NCBI GenBank assembly: GCA_903843305.1
Contig: CAIMPI010000017.1
Coordinates: 1-39,688 of the forward strand
Reading direction: 5' to 3'
Length of the DNA stretch: 39,688 nucleotides
From: an uncultured Chlorobiaceae bacterium
GTDB lineage: Bacteria; Bacteroidota; Chlorobiia; Chlorobiales; Chlorobiaceae
Positions within the stretch are counted from its first letter, which is position 1, and each line of letters starts with the position of its first letter. Below are positions 8,267-16,311 of the stretch, one piece after another. The notes under the pieces are model-generated. The model searched no databases, was not told the DNA's origin, and saw nothing but the letters and a program-made list of their open reading frames with translations. A program made the position numbers and the translations under genes.

Positions 8267-8842
8267 TTATAGCAGATCAAGGAGTGAATCGATCTCTTGC
8301 TGGTACTGCTCAGCGTTTTGCGGCTTGAGCTGGATAAGAAGTGTATAAATTTTGATTGCTTTTTTGTAGGCACCCTGCGCGGTGAAAAGATTGGCAAGGG
8401 TTTCAGTAGGAACAGCAATGGCTGTATCGTCAGAAAACGGTTGTTTTTGTTCGAAGATCGGGGTCGGATCAGCGTTTTCCGTTGTTTTTGCTGGTGCGAA
8501 GTTCATCAGCGCTGCAGAAAGCTGTTCAAGCTCATCGGTGACGGGATCGAATATTGCCGATGTTCTATCCGGCTCATCTATGCTTGTGAAAGCCTGAAGA
8601 TCAGCAAGTTCTTTCCATGCTATCTGGTTCGCTGGAGCTATTGCACAGCATTTTCGCAAGTATTCTCCGGCAAGATCGCGGCGATTGAGACCAAGAAGCG
8701 CTTTTGCATAGAGCAGATGAAAAAGATATGAACCAGCAAAAAAGTCAGAAAATGGTTCAAGTTTCTTAATGCTTGACTCAAACTCTCTCCTCGAAATATC
8801 AAGCGAAATTTCCGCAAAAAAAAGATACGGGTTGCTGATCAT
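8267..8842 (-). CDS. TPR-like protein of unknown function
   Basis: A 191-residue soluble protein without signal peptide. Two helical-repeat regions are visible: residues about 35-85 ('[43 protein letters not shown]' reads as TPR helices) and 150-185 ('[29 protein letters not shown]'). Between them is an acidic, Pro/Thr-rich linker of about 60 residues that is probably disordered. I infer a scaffold or assembly role from TPRs. Its ATG overlaps the ddl stop codon (ATGA, 8839-8842), so it is translated with D-alanine ligase, and a cell-envelope connection is possible but not shown. I know no specific function. Confidence 0.75.
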   Translation of the reverse strand: MISNPYLFFAEISLDISRREFESSIKKLEPFSDFFAGSYLFHLLYAKALLGLNRRDLAGEYLRKCCAIAPANQIAWKELADLQAFTSIDEPDRTSAIFDPVTDELEQLSAALMNFAPAKTTENADPTPIFEQKQPFSDDTAIAVPTETLANLFTAQGAYKKAIKIYTLLIQLKPQNAEQYQQEIDSLLDLL

Positions 8843-9921
8843 GGGCGTATGGTTTCCATCGCAAGCTGAATCAGGCGTTCCACAAGTTTTGGAAAAGTGA
8901 ACCCGACAGCCTCCATGAGCCTTGGATACATGCTGATATCGGTGAAACCAGGAATGGTATTGACTTCATTCAGGATTATGGCATCGTCCTTTTCATCAAC
9001 AAAAAAATCAACTCGCGACATTCCCCTGCACCCCAGAGCCTTGTACGCCTTGATTGCTGAAGCTCTGACTTTTTCCTGAAGGTCTGCGGGAATACGTGCT
9101 GGTATAAAAAACTTTGCGGTATTGAAAATGTATTTATCCTGATAATCATAAAACTCCTTGCCGGGCACTATTTCACCGCAGAGTGAAGCTTGTGGTTGTT
9201 CATTGCCAAGCACAGCAACCTCAATTTCCTTTCCTGTTATTGTTTTTTCAACAAGAACTTTCCAGTCAAGCGAGCAGGCGTTTTGAAGCGCTTGAGGCAG
9301 TTCTTCTCTGTGATGCACTTTTGAAATTCCTACTGAAGAACCGAGATTGGCGGGTTTGATAAACAGCGGATAGGCAAACTGTTTTTCAATCAGGGAGTGA
9401 GTTGTTTCAGGATCTGCCTGATAATCTGAGCGGAAGAGTGTTATGTATGGAGCAACAGCAATGCCCGCATCTGCAACACAGAGTTTGGTGAGTGCCTTGT
9501 CCATGGTGAGCGCTGAAGCTAAAACTCCACACCCTGTATACGGAATTCCACAGGTATCCAGGAAACCCTGGATACGTCCATCTTCTCCATAAGTACCATG
9601 CAGTGCAAGAAATGCCACAGCAATTCCCTCAGTCCTGAAATCAAGGTCAAAAAGCTTCTGAGCGGCCTTTTCAACCATTTCCTGCAGAGTTGCTGTTGCG
9701 GCTTCAAGTGACGATGTTCTCAAAATAGAAGAGAGATCAAGGTTCAGTATGTCGCGTGCAATGCCATCACAAAGCCAGTGTCCTTCATGCGTGATATAGA
9801 TTGGAAGAACCCTGAAGTGTTCTGTATTGATATTTGCCGCAATTGATTGTGCTGAGATGATCGATATTTCGTGTTCAGCGGATCTGCCTCCAAAAATGAG
9901 AGCAATAGTATTTGGTAACAT
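8839..9921 (-). CDS. ddl: D-alanine--D-alanine ligase
   Basis: ATP-grasp enzyme that joins two D-alanines for the peptidoglycan stem peptide, in the cytoplasm. With the start at [18 protein letters not shown] it has 360 residues, normal for DdlA-type enzymes. '[14 protein letters not shown]' is the N-terminal serine/histidine motif. '[26 protein letters not shown]' is the substrate-binding region. '[16 protein letters not shown]' and '[16 protein letters not shown]' belong to the ATP-grasp core, and '[18 protein letters not shown]' carries the metal-binding Glu/Asn. The frame is open to 10011, but the extra 30 residues do not look like Ddl, so I placed the start at the ATG ending at 9921. The gene is divergent from the LipM-like gene and overlaps the TPR gene downstream. 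Confidence 0.95.
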   Translation of the reverse strand: MLPNTIALIFGGRSAEHEISIISAQSIAANINTEHFRVLPIYITHEGHWLCDGIARDILNLDLSSILRTSSLEAATATLQEMVEKAAQKLFDLDFRTEGIAVAFLALHGTYGEDGRIQGFLDTCGIPYTGCGVLASALTMDKALTKLCVADAGIAVAPYITLFRSDYQADPETTHSLIEKQFAYPLFIKPANLGSSVGISKVHHREELPQALQNACSLDWKVLVEKTITGKEIEVAVLGNEQPQASLCGEIVPGKEFYDYQDKYIFNTAKFFIPARIPADLQEKVRASAIKAYKALGCRGMSRVDFFVDEKDDAIILNEVNTIPGFTDISMYPRLMEAVGFTFPKLVERLIQLAMETIRP

Positions 9922-10047
9922 GAGGGCTTTTATGACGGTTAACCAAGGAAGTGCATTTTTCAGAAAAATACCCGTATGGAAGAACATTTCCGTACACTTT
10001 TTTTGTTGCAATATCCTTTTCAGCTATCTTGATCGAAATTTGCAATA

Positions 10048-10845
10048 ATGAAGACACTTTTTTCCAGAGTTTATTGTCTGGATTCCGGTTTGCATACCGG
10101 TGAAGAAAATATGGAGATCGACCGGCGTCTTATGGCCTCATTTCTTGATGGCCGGTTTCAGCAGCAGTATGGCAATGATAGTTGTCTCTGGCGGTTTTAT
10201 GCCTGGCGCCCTTATGCTGTTACTTTGGGGTACAATCAGGATGTTTCGGGTATTGATGCTGATAAATGTCGCTCAGCAGGGGTTGATATTGTCAGAAGGC
10301 CTACTGGCGGGAGGGCGGTCTTTCATGCTGAGGAATTTACCTACAGTTTTTTTACTGAATCATCGGAGCAGAATTCCGTGATTTACCGGATGGTACATGA
10401 GGTAATAAAGCTTGCTCTTGAAAGTTTTGGCATTCATGCAGCATTTTGCCGTTCCACTCTTGCCCGCCCGCAGGAAGGAGCATCTTCCGAAGCCGTGAGC
10501 TGTTTTACAGCCTCAGCCAGGTATGAGCTTCAGGTAGATGGCAGGAAATTGGTTGGATCCGCACAAAGGAGAACCCGCAACGTTCTTTTGCAGCACGGAT
10601 CACTTCCCCTCTCATCACGCCATAAAGAACTTTGCACCTTTGTTACGTTGTCAGAAGAGGATGCTTTTGAGGAGATCAAGAGTGAAATGCAGCGGAAAAC
10701 CACCTCTCTTGAAGAGATTCTCGGCTATATTCCAGAATACACCAGTCTTGTGGAGTTCATGCGGAGTGCGTCCGAAAAACTGCACGGCGTCGAAGTTGTG
10801 GAGCTTCAGCCTGACGAATTGTCAACGCTTATTGAAAGGTTATGA
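10048..10845 (+). CDS. lipM: lipoate/octanoate transferase, LipM-like
   Basis: A 265-residue member of the biotin/lipoyl ligase superfamily that transfers octanoyl or lipoyl groups to lipoyl-domain proteins. 'DIVRRPTGGRAVFH' (80-93) is the carboxylate-binding motif. 'CFTASARYELQVDGRKLVGSAQRR' (152-175) has Cys152, then the tyrosine-glutamate pair, then Lys167. The Cys in this place matches octanoyltransferase LipM, which forms a thioester intermediate, rather than ATP-dependent LplA, which relies on the Lys alone and usually has an extra C-terminal domain. I therefore favour LipM (octanoyl-ACP to GcvH-type acceptor). No acceptor or lipoate synthase gene is in the window. The ATG has no clear ribosome binding site. 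It begins about 125 bases from the divergent ddl. Confidence 0.8.
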   Translation: MKTLFSRVYCLDSGLHTGEENMEIDRRLMASFLDGRFQQQYGNDSCLWRFYAWRPYAVTLGYNQDVSGIDADKCRSAGVDIVRRPTGGRAVFHAEEFTYSFFTESSEQNSVIYRMVHEVIKLALESFGIHAAFCRSTLARPQEGASSEAVSCFTASARYELQVDGRKLVGSAQRRTRNVLLQHGSLPLSSRHKELCTFVTLSEEDAFEEIKSEMQRKTTSLEEILGYIPEYTSLVEFMRSASEKLHGVEVVELQPDELSTLIERL

Positions 10846-10888
10846 AGATTAGTTATGTAACAATCAATTCATCAAGAGGTAAAACACA

Positions 10889-11722
10889 ATGAACAGCAGC
10901 ATTCAGCAGAAAGCCGCCCATGTTACGACACGAAGGTTGCTTGACATGAAACAGAACGGCGAAAAAATATCAATGCTGACAGCTTATGACTACACCATTG
11001 CGCGAATTCTCGATCGAGCCGGTGTTGACGTTCTTCTCGTCGGGGATTCTGCGAGCAACGTCTTTTCCGGTCACAGTACAACATTGCCGATCACGATTGA
11101 GGAGATGATCTACCATGCAAAGGCCGTTGTCAGTGGTGTACATGCCGAGAGTGGTCGAGCTATGGTGGTAACCGACATGCCTTTCATGAGTTATCAGCTT
11201 TCTGGAGAAGAGGCATTGCGAAATGCGGGCAAAATCATGAAAGAGCACGAGTGTGATGCCGTAAAGTTGGAGGGAGGCAGGGTTATTGCAGATACTGTCA
11301 AGAGAATTACCGACGTAGGGATTCCCGTCATGGGGCATCTCGGCCTCATGCCTCAGTCTATCTACAAATACGGCAGTTACCGGGTCCGGGCACAGGAGGA
11401 GAGGGAAGCTGAACAACTCCTCGAAGATGCCATTATTCTTGAAAAGTCAGGAGCATTTGCGGTTGTGCTCGAAAAAATTCCATCAACGCTTGCTGCTCAG
11501 GTTACTCAATCACTTACCATTCCAACCATTGGTATCGGCGCAGGGGTTGCATGCGATGGTCAGGTACTTGTTATCAACGATATTCTGGGTCTTAACAGGG
11601 AGTTTCATCCTCGTTTTGTCAGGCAGTATGCCGACTTGAACACAGTAATCGAACATGCTGCCAGGCAGTATGTTGACGATGTCAGAAAGGGAGGCTTTCC
11701 GTCGGTTGATGAAAGTTACTGA
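10889..11722 (+). CDS. panB: 3-methyl-2-oxobutanoate hydroxymethyltransferase
   Basis: First enzyme of pantothenate synthesis: it adds a hydroxymethyl group from methylene-tetrahydrofolate to alpha-ketoisovalerate, giving ketopantoate. It has 277 residues, slightly longer than the usual 263-275. Signature segments include '[20 protein letters not shown]', the metal-binding '[20 protein letters not shown]', 'AVKLEGG', '[14 protein letters not shown]', and the C-terminal '[23 protein letters not shown]'. The ATG follows AAGAGGT at good spacing. A 43-base gap separates it from the LipM-like gene and a hairpin follows it, so it may be co-transcribed with lipM. Both serve cofactor supply. Confidence 0.97.
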   Translation: MNSSIQQKAAHVTTRRLLDMKQNGEKISMLTAYDYTIARILDRAGVDVLLVGDSASNVFSGHSTTLPITIEEMIYHAKAVVSGVHAESGRAMVVTDMPFMSYQLSGEEALRNAGKIMKEHECDAVKLEGGRVIADTVKRITDVGIPVMGHLGLMPQSIYKYGSYRVRAQEEREAEQLLEDAIILEKSGAFAVVLEKIPSTLAAQVTQSLTIPTIGIGAGVACDGQVLVINDILGLNREFHPRFVRQYADLNTVIEHAARQYVDDVRKGGFPSVDESY

Positions 11723-11747
11723 TAGAGGGGAGGTTCTTTTCTTTAGT

Positions 11748-11775
11748 TACAATCTTGATAAAAGATTGTACTTTT
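11748..11775 (+). terminator. probable terminator after panB
   Basis: A perfect 9-bp inverted repeat has arms TACAATCTT (11748-11756) and AAGATTGTA (11762-11770) around a 5-base loop, followed by CTTTT. The stem is AT-rich and the T-run short, so it may be leaky. It sits about 25 bases past the panB stop. Confidence 0.5.
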
Positions 11776-11855
11776 AAAGCCATATCATTTAGGGTAATTT
11801 TATTTCCGTTACGGATAATTTTTCTTGGATAGTTGGATACTCTTTTTTATAAAAT

Positions 11856-12659
11856 ATGCCTGAAACTGGTCAACAAAAACCTCAGAAGCGTTATCCACCG
11901 TTTCTGAAAAATAGTTCTGATGAGCGGTCGCGGCGCTTTCCGTCCGTGTCGCGATCATTCGTGCCCTCCGTTTTTACGGTTATGAACATGGTTTCGGGTT
12001 ATATCTCAATTGTCATGTCGGGTGAGGGGAGTTTTGTGGCAGCATGCTGGTTTATTATTCTGGCCTCTTTTTTTGATACTATTGATGGATTTGTTGCCAG
12101 GGTAACCAATGGCACCTCTGATTTTGGTGTGGAGCTTGACTCTCTTTCCGATCTTGTCTCTTTCGGAGCTGCACCAGCTTACCTTGTATACAAGTTTGGT
12201 CTTGAAGGTTTGCCGGGTATGACAGGTATTTGTGTCAGTTCTCTCGTGATGATAGGGAGCGGGTTGAGGCTTGCCCGCTTTAATATTAGTATGATCGGTT
12301 ATCAAAAGGACTCTTTTTCCGGCCTTCCCACACCGGCTCAGGCGTTGACTATTGTCGGGTTTGTGCTTTGGATGAGTGCGACACCGGTTTTTCCTGTAAA
12401 ATTAATGCAAATGGTTTTGGCGGGGCTTTCAACCGCTCTTGCCCTGCTTATGGTCAGCAAGGTGAACTACGATGCACTGCCCAAGCCAACGGTTGACTCG
12501 TTCAGGCGTCAGCCGTTGCAAATGGCTCTCTATATTACTGCGATGTTCTGTGTGCTGCTCTTTCATTCTAAGGCTTTTTTTCTTGCCATGTTGTTGTATA
12601 TTCTGGTCGGAATTGTGAGGTCAATTACTCTGCTGTGGCGTCGTCAGTGGCAGGCCTGA
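11856..12659 (+). CDS. pssA: CDP-diacylglycerol--serine O-phosphatidyltransferase
   Basis: Membrane enzyme that makes phosphatidylserine, the precursor of phosphatidylethanolamine. It has 267 residues. The CDP-alcohol phosphotransferase signature DG-x2-AR-x8-G-x3-D-x3-D is complete: D77, G78, A81, R82, G91, D95, D99. The first 35 residues are a charged cytoplasmic extension. About eight hydrophobic segments follow, and the 'SLVMIGSGLRLARFNI' segment after the active site is typical of the PssA subfamily rather than PgsA. The ATG has no obvious Shine-Dalgarno sequence and follows an AT-rich 133-base gap. The purS gene begins 29 bases downstream. Confidence 0.93.
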   Translation: MPETGQQKPQKRYPPFLKNSSDERSRRFPSVSRSFVPSVFTVMNMVSGYISIVMSGEGSFVAACWFIILASFFDTIDGFVARVTNGTSDFGVELDSLSDLVSFGAAPAYLVYKFGLEGLPGMTGICVSSLVMIGSGLRLARFNISMIGYQKDSFSGLPTPAQALTIVGFVLWMSATPVFPVKLMQMVLAGLSTALALLMVSKVNYDALPKPTVDSFRRQPLQMALYITAMFCVLLFHSKAFFLAMLLYILVGIVRSITLLWRRQWQA

Positions 12660-12688
12660 TTTTTTTTGTTCATCCATTACTTGTGATC

Positions 12689-12943
12689 ATGCCATATATC
12701 GCAAAAATAAAGGTTACCCTGCGCCAGTCAATTCTTGATGTTCAGGGAAAAGCGGTCGATCATGCCCTGAAAAATCTTGGGTATCGAACTGTGGAATCGG
12801 CAAGAATTGGCAAATATATTGAGGTAACAATTAATGAAAAAGAGTTTGCCGAGGCTGAGCGTATTGGCAACGAGATTTCAAGAAAGCTGTTATCGAATCC
12901 GGTCATGGAAAATTATTCTATTGAGCTGGAACAGGTTAATTAA
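12689..12943 (+). CDS. purS: phosphoribosylformylglycinamidine synthase subunit PurS
   Basis: Small (84-residue) structural subunit of the three-part FGAM synthase, step four of purine synthesis. PurS bridges the PurQ glutaminase and the small PurL synthetase. The sequence 'AKIKVTLRQSILDVQGKAVDHALKNLGY' and 'IGKYIEVTINEKE' are typical. I chose the ATG at 12689, which gives the usual 80-84 residues. An earlier in-frame ATG inside the pssA end would add 18 residues that are hydrophobic and unlike PurS. The next gene is purQ, and purL is not in the window. Confidence 0.95.
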   Translation: MPYIAKIKVTLRQSILDVQGKAVDHALKNLGYRTVESARIGKYIEVTINEKEFAEAERIGNEISRKLLSNPVMENYSIELEQVN

Positions 12944-13016
12944 TCGAGTGCTACTGGCATGCCGCCCCTGCAGGGCTTATACTTAAAACGCTCTCGACAA
13001 TGAAAGAGGTGCCTTT

Positions 13017-13721
13017 ATGTCTGAAATAACCATTGGGGTTGTTGTTTTTCCCGGTTCAAACTGTGATCATGATACTGAACATGCTGTTGCATCATTCAGC
13101 GGCGTCAAGCCTGTTATGCTTTGGCACAATGACCACGATCTCCAGGGCGTAAAGGCAATCATTCTGCCCGGAGGGTTTTCTTATGGCGACTATCTGCGAG
13201 CGGGCTCTATAGCCCGTTTTTCTCCAATTATGCAGGAGGTTATCGAATTTGCACACAAAGGATTTCCGGTGCTTGGTATCTGCAATGGCTTTCAGGTGTT
13301 GCTTGAGAGTGGACTGCTTGAAGGTGCTCTTTCCCGAAACCGTGATAAAAAGTTTCTTTGTTGCCAGACCAGCATCAGGGCGGTGAATGGCTCGACAATC
13401 TTTACCAGCCTCTACCCGGAGGATGAAATACTCCGCATACCTATTGCGCATGGTGAGGGTAACTACTTTGCCCCTCCGGAAGTGATCGAAAGCCTTGAGG
13501 AGCATGAGCAAATTGTCTTTAAATATACTGATGCACAAGGCAGAGTGACAGACGAAGCCAATCCGAATGGTTCGCTCAATAATATTGCAGGTATTATCAA
13601 TCGGCAGGGGAATGTGCTCGGTTTGATGCCCCATCCCGAAAGGGCGAATGAAAAACAGCTTGGTTCTCTTGATGGAAGAGGGCTTTTTGAGTCGCTTTTT
13701 CGTTATCTGGAAGGTGTGTAA
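13017..13721 (+). CDS. purQ: phosphoribosylformylglycinamidine synthase subunit PurQ
   Basis: Class I glutamine amidotransferase subunit (234 residues) that makes ammonia for FGAM synthesis and passes it to PurL. The nucleophile is Cys89 in '[12 protein letters not shown]', and the other triad members are His206 and Glu208 in 'LMPHPERA'. The oxyanion segment '[20 protein letters not shown]' is typical. The ATG follows GAAAGAGGT at suitable spacing. It lies 73 bases after purS, so the two are probably one unit. Its stop codon lies inside the 5' end of the next reading frame. Confidence 0.97.
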   Translation: MSEITIGVVVFPGSNCDHDTEHAVASFSGVKPVMLWHNDHDLQGVKAIILPGGFSYGDYLRAGSIARFSPIMQEVIEFAHKGFPVLGICNGFQVLLESGLLEGALSRNRDKKFLCCQTSIRAVNGSTIFTSLYPEDEILRIPIAHGEGNYFAPPEVIESLEEHEQIVFKYTDAQGRVTDEANPNGSLNNIAGIINRQGNVLGLMPHPERANEKQLGSLDGRGLFESLFRYLEGV

Positions 13722-13728
13722 GGCGTTA

Positions 13729-14985
13729 TTGCAAAACAAGCAGAAGTATAAGGTTTTTTTATGGCTGCTTTTTGATTTTGCAAACACCTCCTTCAGCGTG
13801 ATGATGGTGACGTTTGCTTTTCCCCTTTACTTTAAAAATGTTATTTGTAAAGGGGAGCCTTCAGGTGATGCTTTGTGGGGTTTCAGTGTCAGCCTTTCCA
13901 TGCTTCTCGTTGCGGTGATATCACCTGTTCTTGGAGCAGCGGCAGATTATTCCGGCAAACGTAAGCGCTTTCTTCTTTTTTTTACCCTCATATCGGTTAT
14001 CGCTACGGCTCTGCTTTCATTTTCCGGGCCAGGAATGGTGGTGGCTGCTATCATTCTTTTTATTCTTGCCAACATGGGTTTTGAGGGTGGCATTGTTTTT
14101 TATGATGCCTACCTCAAGGAACTCGCATCAGACAAAAGTATCGGCAGGGTTTCCGGTTATGGTTTTGCTATGGGGTATCTGGGGGCACTTGCTATTTTGC
14201 TTCTTGTGCAGCCGTTGTTGAGTAAGGGAATTGTTCTTTCCAATATGTCAAATGTGCAGTCAAGTTTTTTTGTGGCAGCAATTTTTTTTGCTCTTTTTGC
14301 CGCGCCGCTTTTTCTTGTGCTGCGGGATGAAAAAAAAGAGAAGAGGGCACCGTTCTCTTTGGCCTTACTCAGTCGTTCCATCAGGGAAGTGAAGTTTACG
14401 GTGCAGCATATCATGCACTACCCTGATCTTGCCCGCTTTCTTTTAGCCTATTTTTTTTATAATGACGCTATTTTGACTGTTATAGCGTTCTCCTCAATAT
14501 ATGCACAGAACACTCTTGGCTTTACTACAGAAGAACTGATCTTCTTTTTTATGCTTGTTCAGACGACAGCTATTGCCGGTTCGATTATTTTTGGTTTTGT
14601 AACTGATAAAATTGGACCGAAAAGAACCATAGTGATTACTCTCATAATCTGGTTTGTCGTTGTTGTTTCGGCGATTTTTGCTGACAGTAAAGAGCTGTTT
14701 TTTTATACAGGAATGCTTGCTGGCATGTCAATGGGCTCATCCCAGGCGGCCTCCCGATCGATGATGACCCGCCTCACACCGCAGGAACATGTCACAGAGT
14801 TTTTTGGCTTTTACGATGGTACCTTCGGCAAAGCATCGGCGGTAGTCGGTCCTTTTTTGTTCGGATTGGTATCGTCACAGGCAGGGAGTCAAAAAACGGC
14901 TCTTGCATCGCTTTTGCTTTTTTTCATTGTCGGGTTGCTGCTGATGACCAGAGTCAAATCTGTTGGAACAGGGTATTCAGTTTGA
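13729..14985 (+). CDS. MFS transporter, Atg22/UMF1-like family
   Basis: A 12-helix major facilitator protein of about 418 residues. The opening 'VFLWLLFDFANTSFSVMM' is the hallmark of bacterial Atg22-like (UMF1) transporters. The helix 2-3 loop 'AAADYSGKRKRFLL' and the later 'FGFVTDKIGPKRTIV' are the two MFS loop motifs. Eukaryotic Atg22 exports amino acids from vacuoles, but bacterial substrates are not established. The frame is open back to 13648 inside purQ. The best start is TTG 13729, six bases after the AAGG that overlaps the purQ stop codon; GTG 13714 is an alternative. This suggests translational coupling to purQ, although a purine role is only a guess. Confidence 0.85.
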   Translation: MQNKQKYKVFLWLLFDFANTSFSVMMVTFAFPLYFKNVICKGEPSGDALWGFSVSLSMLLVAVISPVLGAAADYSGKRKRFLLFFTLISVIATALLSFSGPGMVVAAIILFILANMGFEGGIVFYDAYLKELASDKSIGRVSGYGFAMGYLGALAILLLVQPLLSKGIVLSNMSNVQSSFFVAAIFFALFAAPLFLVLRDEKKEKRAPFSLALLSRSIREVKFTVQHIMHYPDLARFLLAYFFYNDAILTVIAFSSIYAQNTLGFTTEELIFFFMLVQTTAIAGSIIFGFVTDKIGPKRTIVITLIIWFVVVVSAIFADSKELFFYTGMLAGMSMGSSQAASRSMMTRLTPQEHVTEFFGFYDGTFGKASAVVGPFLFGLVSSQAGSQKTALASLLLFFIVGLLLMTRVKSVGTGYSV

Positions 14986-15030
14986 AAAATAAAAAGTTTT
15001 TTGCAATGCGTTGAAGTAAAAAAGAGGGAG

Positions 15031-16311
15031 ATGGAAGAAGAAAAAATACAGAAGAAGTCGATTGCTCGTGAACACACCTTTTTTACAGAGTATGTCAGGG
15101 TATTTCTTCCTTTTTTCTGGAAAAATTTTATTCACGACAGGATTTTTCTCGGCGCCGGTTCTATGGCTTTTCAGACGTTGCTTTCGATTGTGCCTGTTCT
15201 TGCTGTAATTCTCTCAATACTGAATGTTTTTGTGGTTTTCGCACCATTCAAGCGTTCTCTTGAGGATTTTCTTGTTCAGAATTTCATGCCCGGCGTTGGT
15301 TCCGTGCTTAATCACTATTTTTCGGATTTTATAGGTAAAACCACCACTGTTCCGCTGTTGGGAGGAGTTTTTCTGTTTATTATCGCCCTTTCGCTTATTT
15401 CGACGGTCGATCATACCCTTAATGAAATATGGGAGGTGCACTCTCCCCGCAAGGCCCTGCAGGGATTTACCCTTTACTGGACAGTGCTCACGCTTGGGCC
15501 AGTATTGATCGCAAGCAGTCTTGCTGCAAGCTCTTACGTCTGGTACACTGTGTTCACCGAGGGACCTTTGCTTGAAGTAAAAACACGGCTTCTGTCGTAT
15601 TTTCCCTTCATTAATTCGATTCTTGCCTTTTTTCTGCTCTACATGCTTGTGCCTAACCGCAGGGTCAGGTTTGTTCATGCTTTTTCAGGTGCCCTTCTTG
15701 CCGCAATTCTCCTCGAACTATCCAAGAAATGGTTTGCCTTTTATGTAACCCATGTGTCAACGTTTGAGCATATTTACGGGGCGTTGTCGGTTATACCTAT
15801 GCTTTTTTTCTGGATTTATCTCGCATGGGTTGTAGTGCTGACTGGCGCTGAGTTTGTTTTTTGTCTCGGAGCGCTGACACCAGGAAGCCGTGTTGTCGAA
15901 CAGTTCAATCCTTTGCGGGGTGTTCCGGTGATTCTTTCGGTTCTCGGTTCCATCTGGAATGGTCAGAATAATGGCTATCCCATGAATATGAAGAAAATAG
16001 TCAAGTCTGTTTCGTCAGTAAATCCTTCGAGGTTAAGAAAAATTGTTGATATTCTGTTGGAGAACGATTTGATCCATGGTACCGCAAATGGTGATCTTGC
16101 GATCAGTCGTGATCTTTATGTTTTGACACTTTACGATCTCTACATGATAATTCCTCCATGGTTTACCGGAGATGAAAACGGTTTGCTGATTTCAGAGAGT
16201 AAAAACGTACATTTAAGTACAATCAGCAGAGGAGTTGCGGAGTGCCTTAAAAGCAGAATGGATATGCCCCTTGCGACTTTGTTAGATGAGGTTAATCAAC
16301 AGCATTCATGA
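15031..16311 (+). CDS. YihY/UPF0761-family inner-membrane protein
   Basis: A 426-residue protein with six membrane segments in the N-terminal ~290 residues, followed by a soluble C-terminal domain of about 130 residues that looks like a winged-helix ('MKKIVKSVSSVNPSRLRKIVDILLENDLIHG'). The core motifs 'GAGSMAFQTLLSIVPVLAV', 'HVSTFEHIYGALSVIPMLFFWIYLAWVVVLTGAEF' are diagnostic of the YihY/BrkB family. Older 'ribonuclease BN' labels for this family come from a mistaken assignment, and no nuclease residues are visible. The function is unknown; envelope or export roles have been proposed. I prefer ATG 15031, directly after AGAGGGAG, over TTG 15001. The stop overlaps the dnaX start (ATGA, 16308-16311). 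Confidence 0.88.
   Translation: MEEEKIQKKSIAREHTFFTEYVRVFLPFFWKNFIHDRIFLGAGSMAFQTLLSIVPVLAVILSILNVFVVFAPFKRSLEDFLVQNFMPGVGSVLNHYFSDFIGKTTTVPLLGGVFLFIIALSLISTVDHTLNEIWEVHSPRKALQGFTLYWTVLTLGPVLIASSLAASSYVWYTVFTEGPLLEVKTRLLSYFPFINSILAFFLLYMLVPNRRVRFVHAFSGALLAAILLELSKKWFAFYVTHVSTFEHIYGALSVIPMLFFWIYLAWVVVLTGAEFVFCLGALTPGSRVVEQFNPLRGVPVILSVLGSIWNGQNNGYPMNMKKIVKSVSSVNPSRLRKIVDILLENDLIHGTANGDLAISRDLYVLTLYDLYMIIPPWFTGDENGLLISESKNVHLSTISRGVAECLKSRMDMPLATLLDEVNQQHS

Noticed and set aside
12968-12977. Ten-base palindrome CCCTGCAGGG between purS and purQ
   Set aside because: No T-run and no loop. The neighbouring genes are one pathway, so a terminator is unlikely; probably a chance palindrome.
13092-13787. 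231-codon minus-strand open frame over purQ
   Set aside because: It covers a clearly functional purQ and has no recognisable domain or ribosome binding site.
15031-16311. Annotation of the YihY-family protein as ribonuclease BN
   Set aside because: The label is a historic mis-assignment; the protein is a six-helix membrane protein without nuclease motifs.
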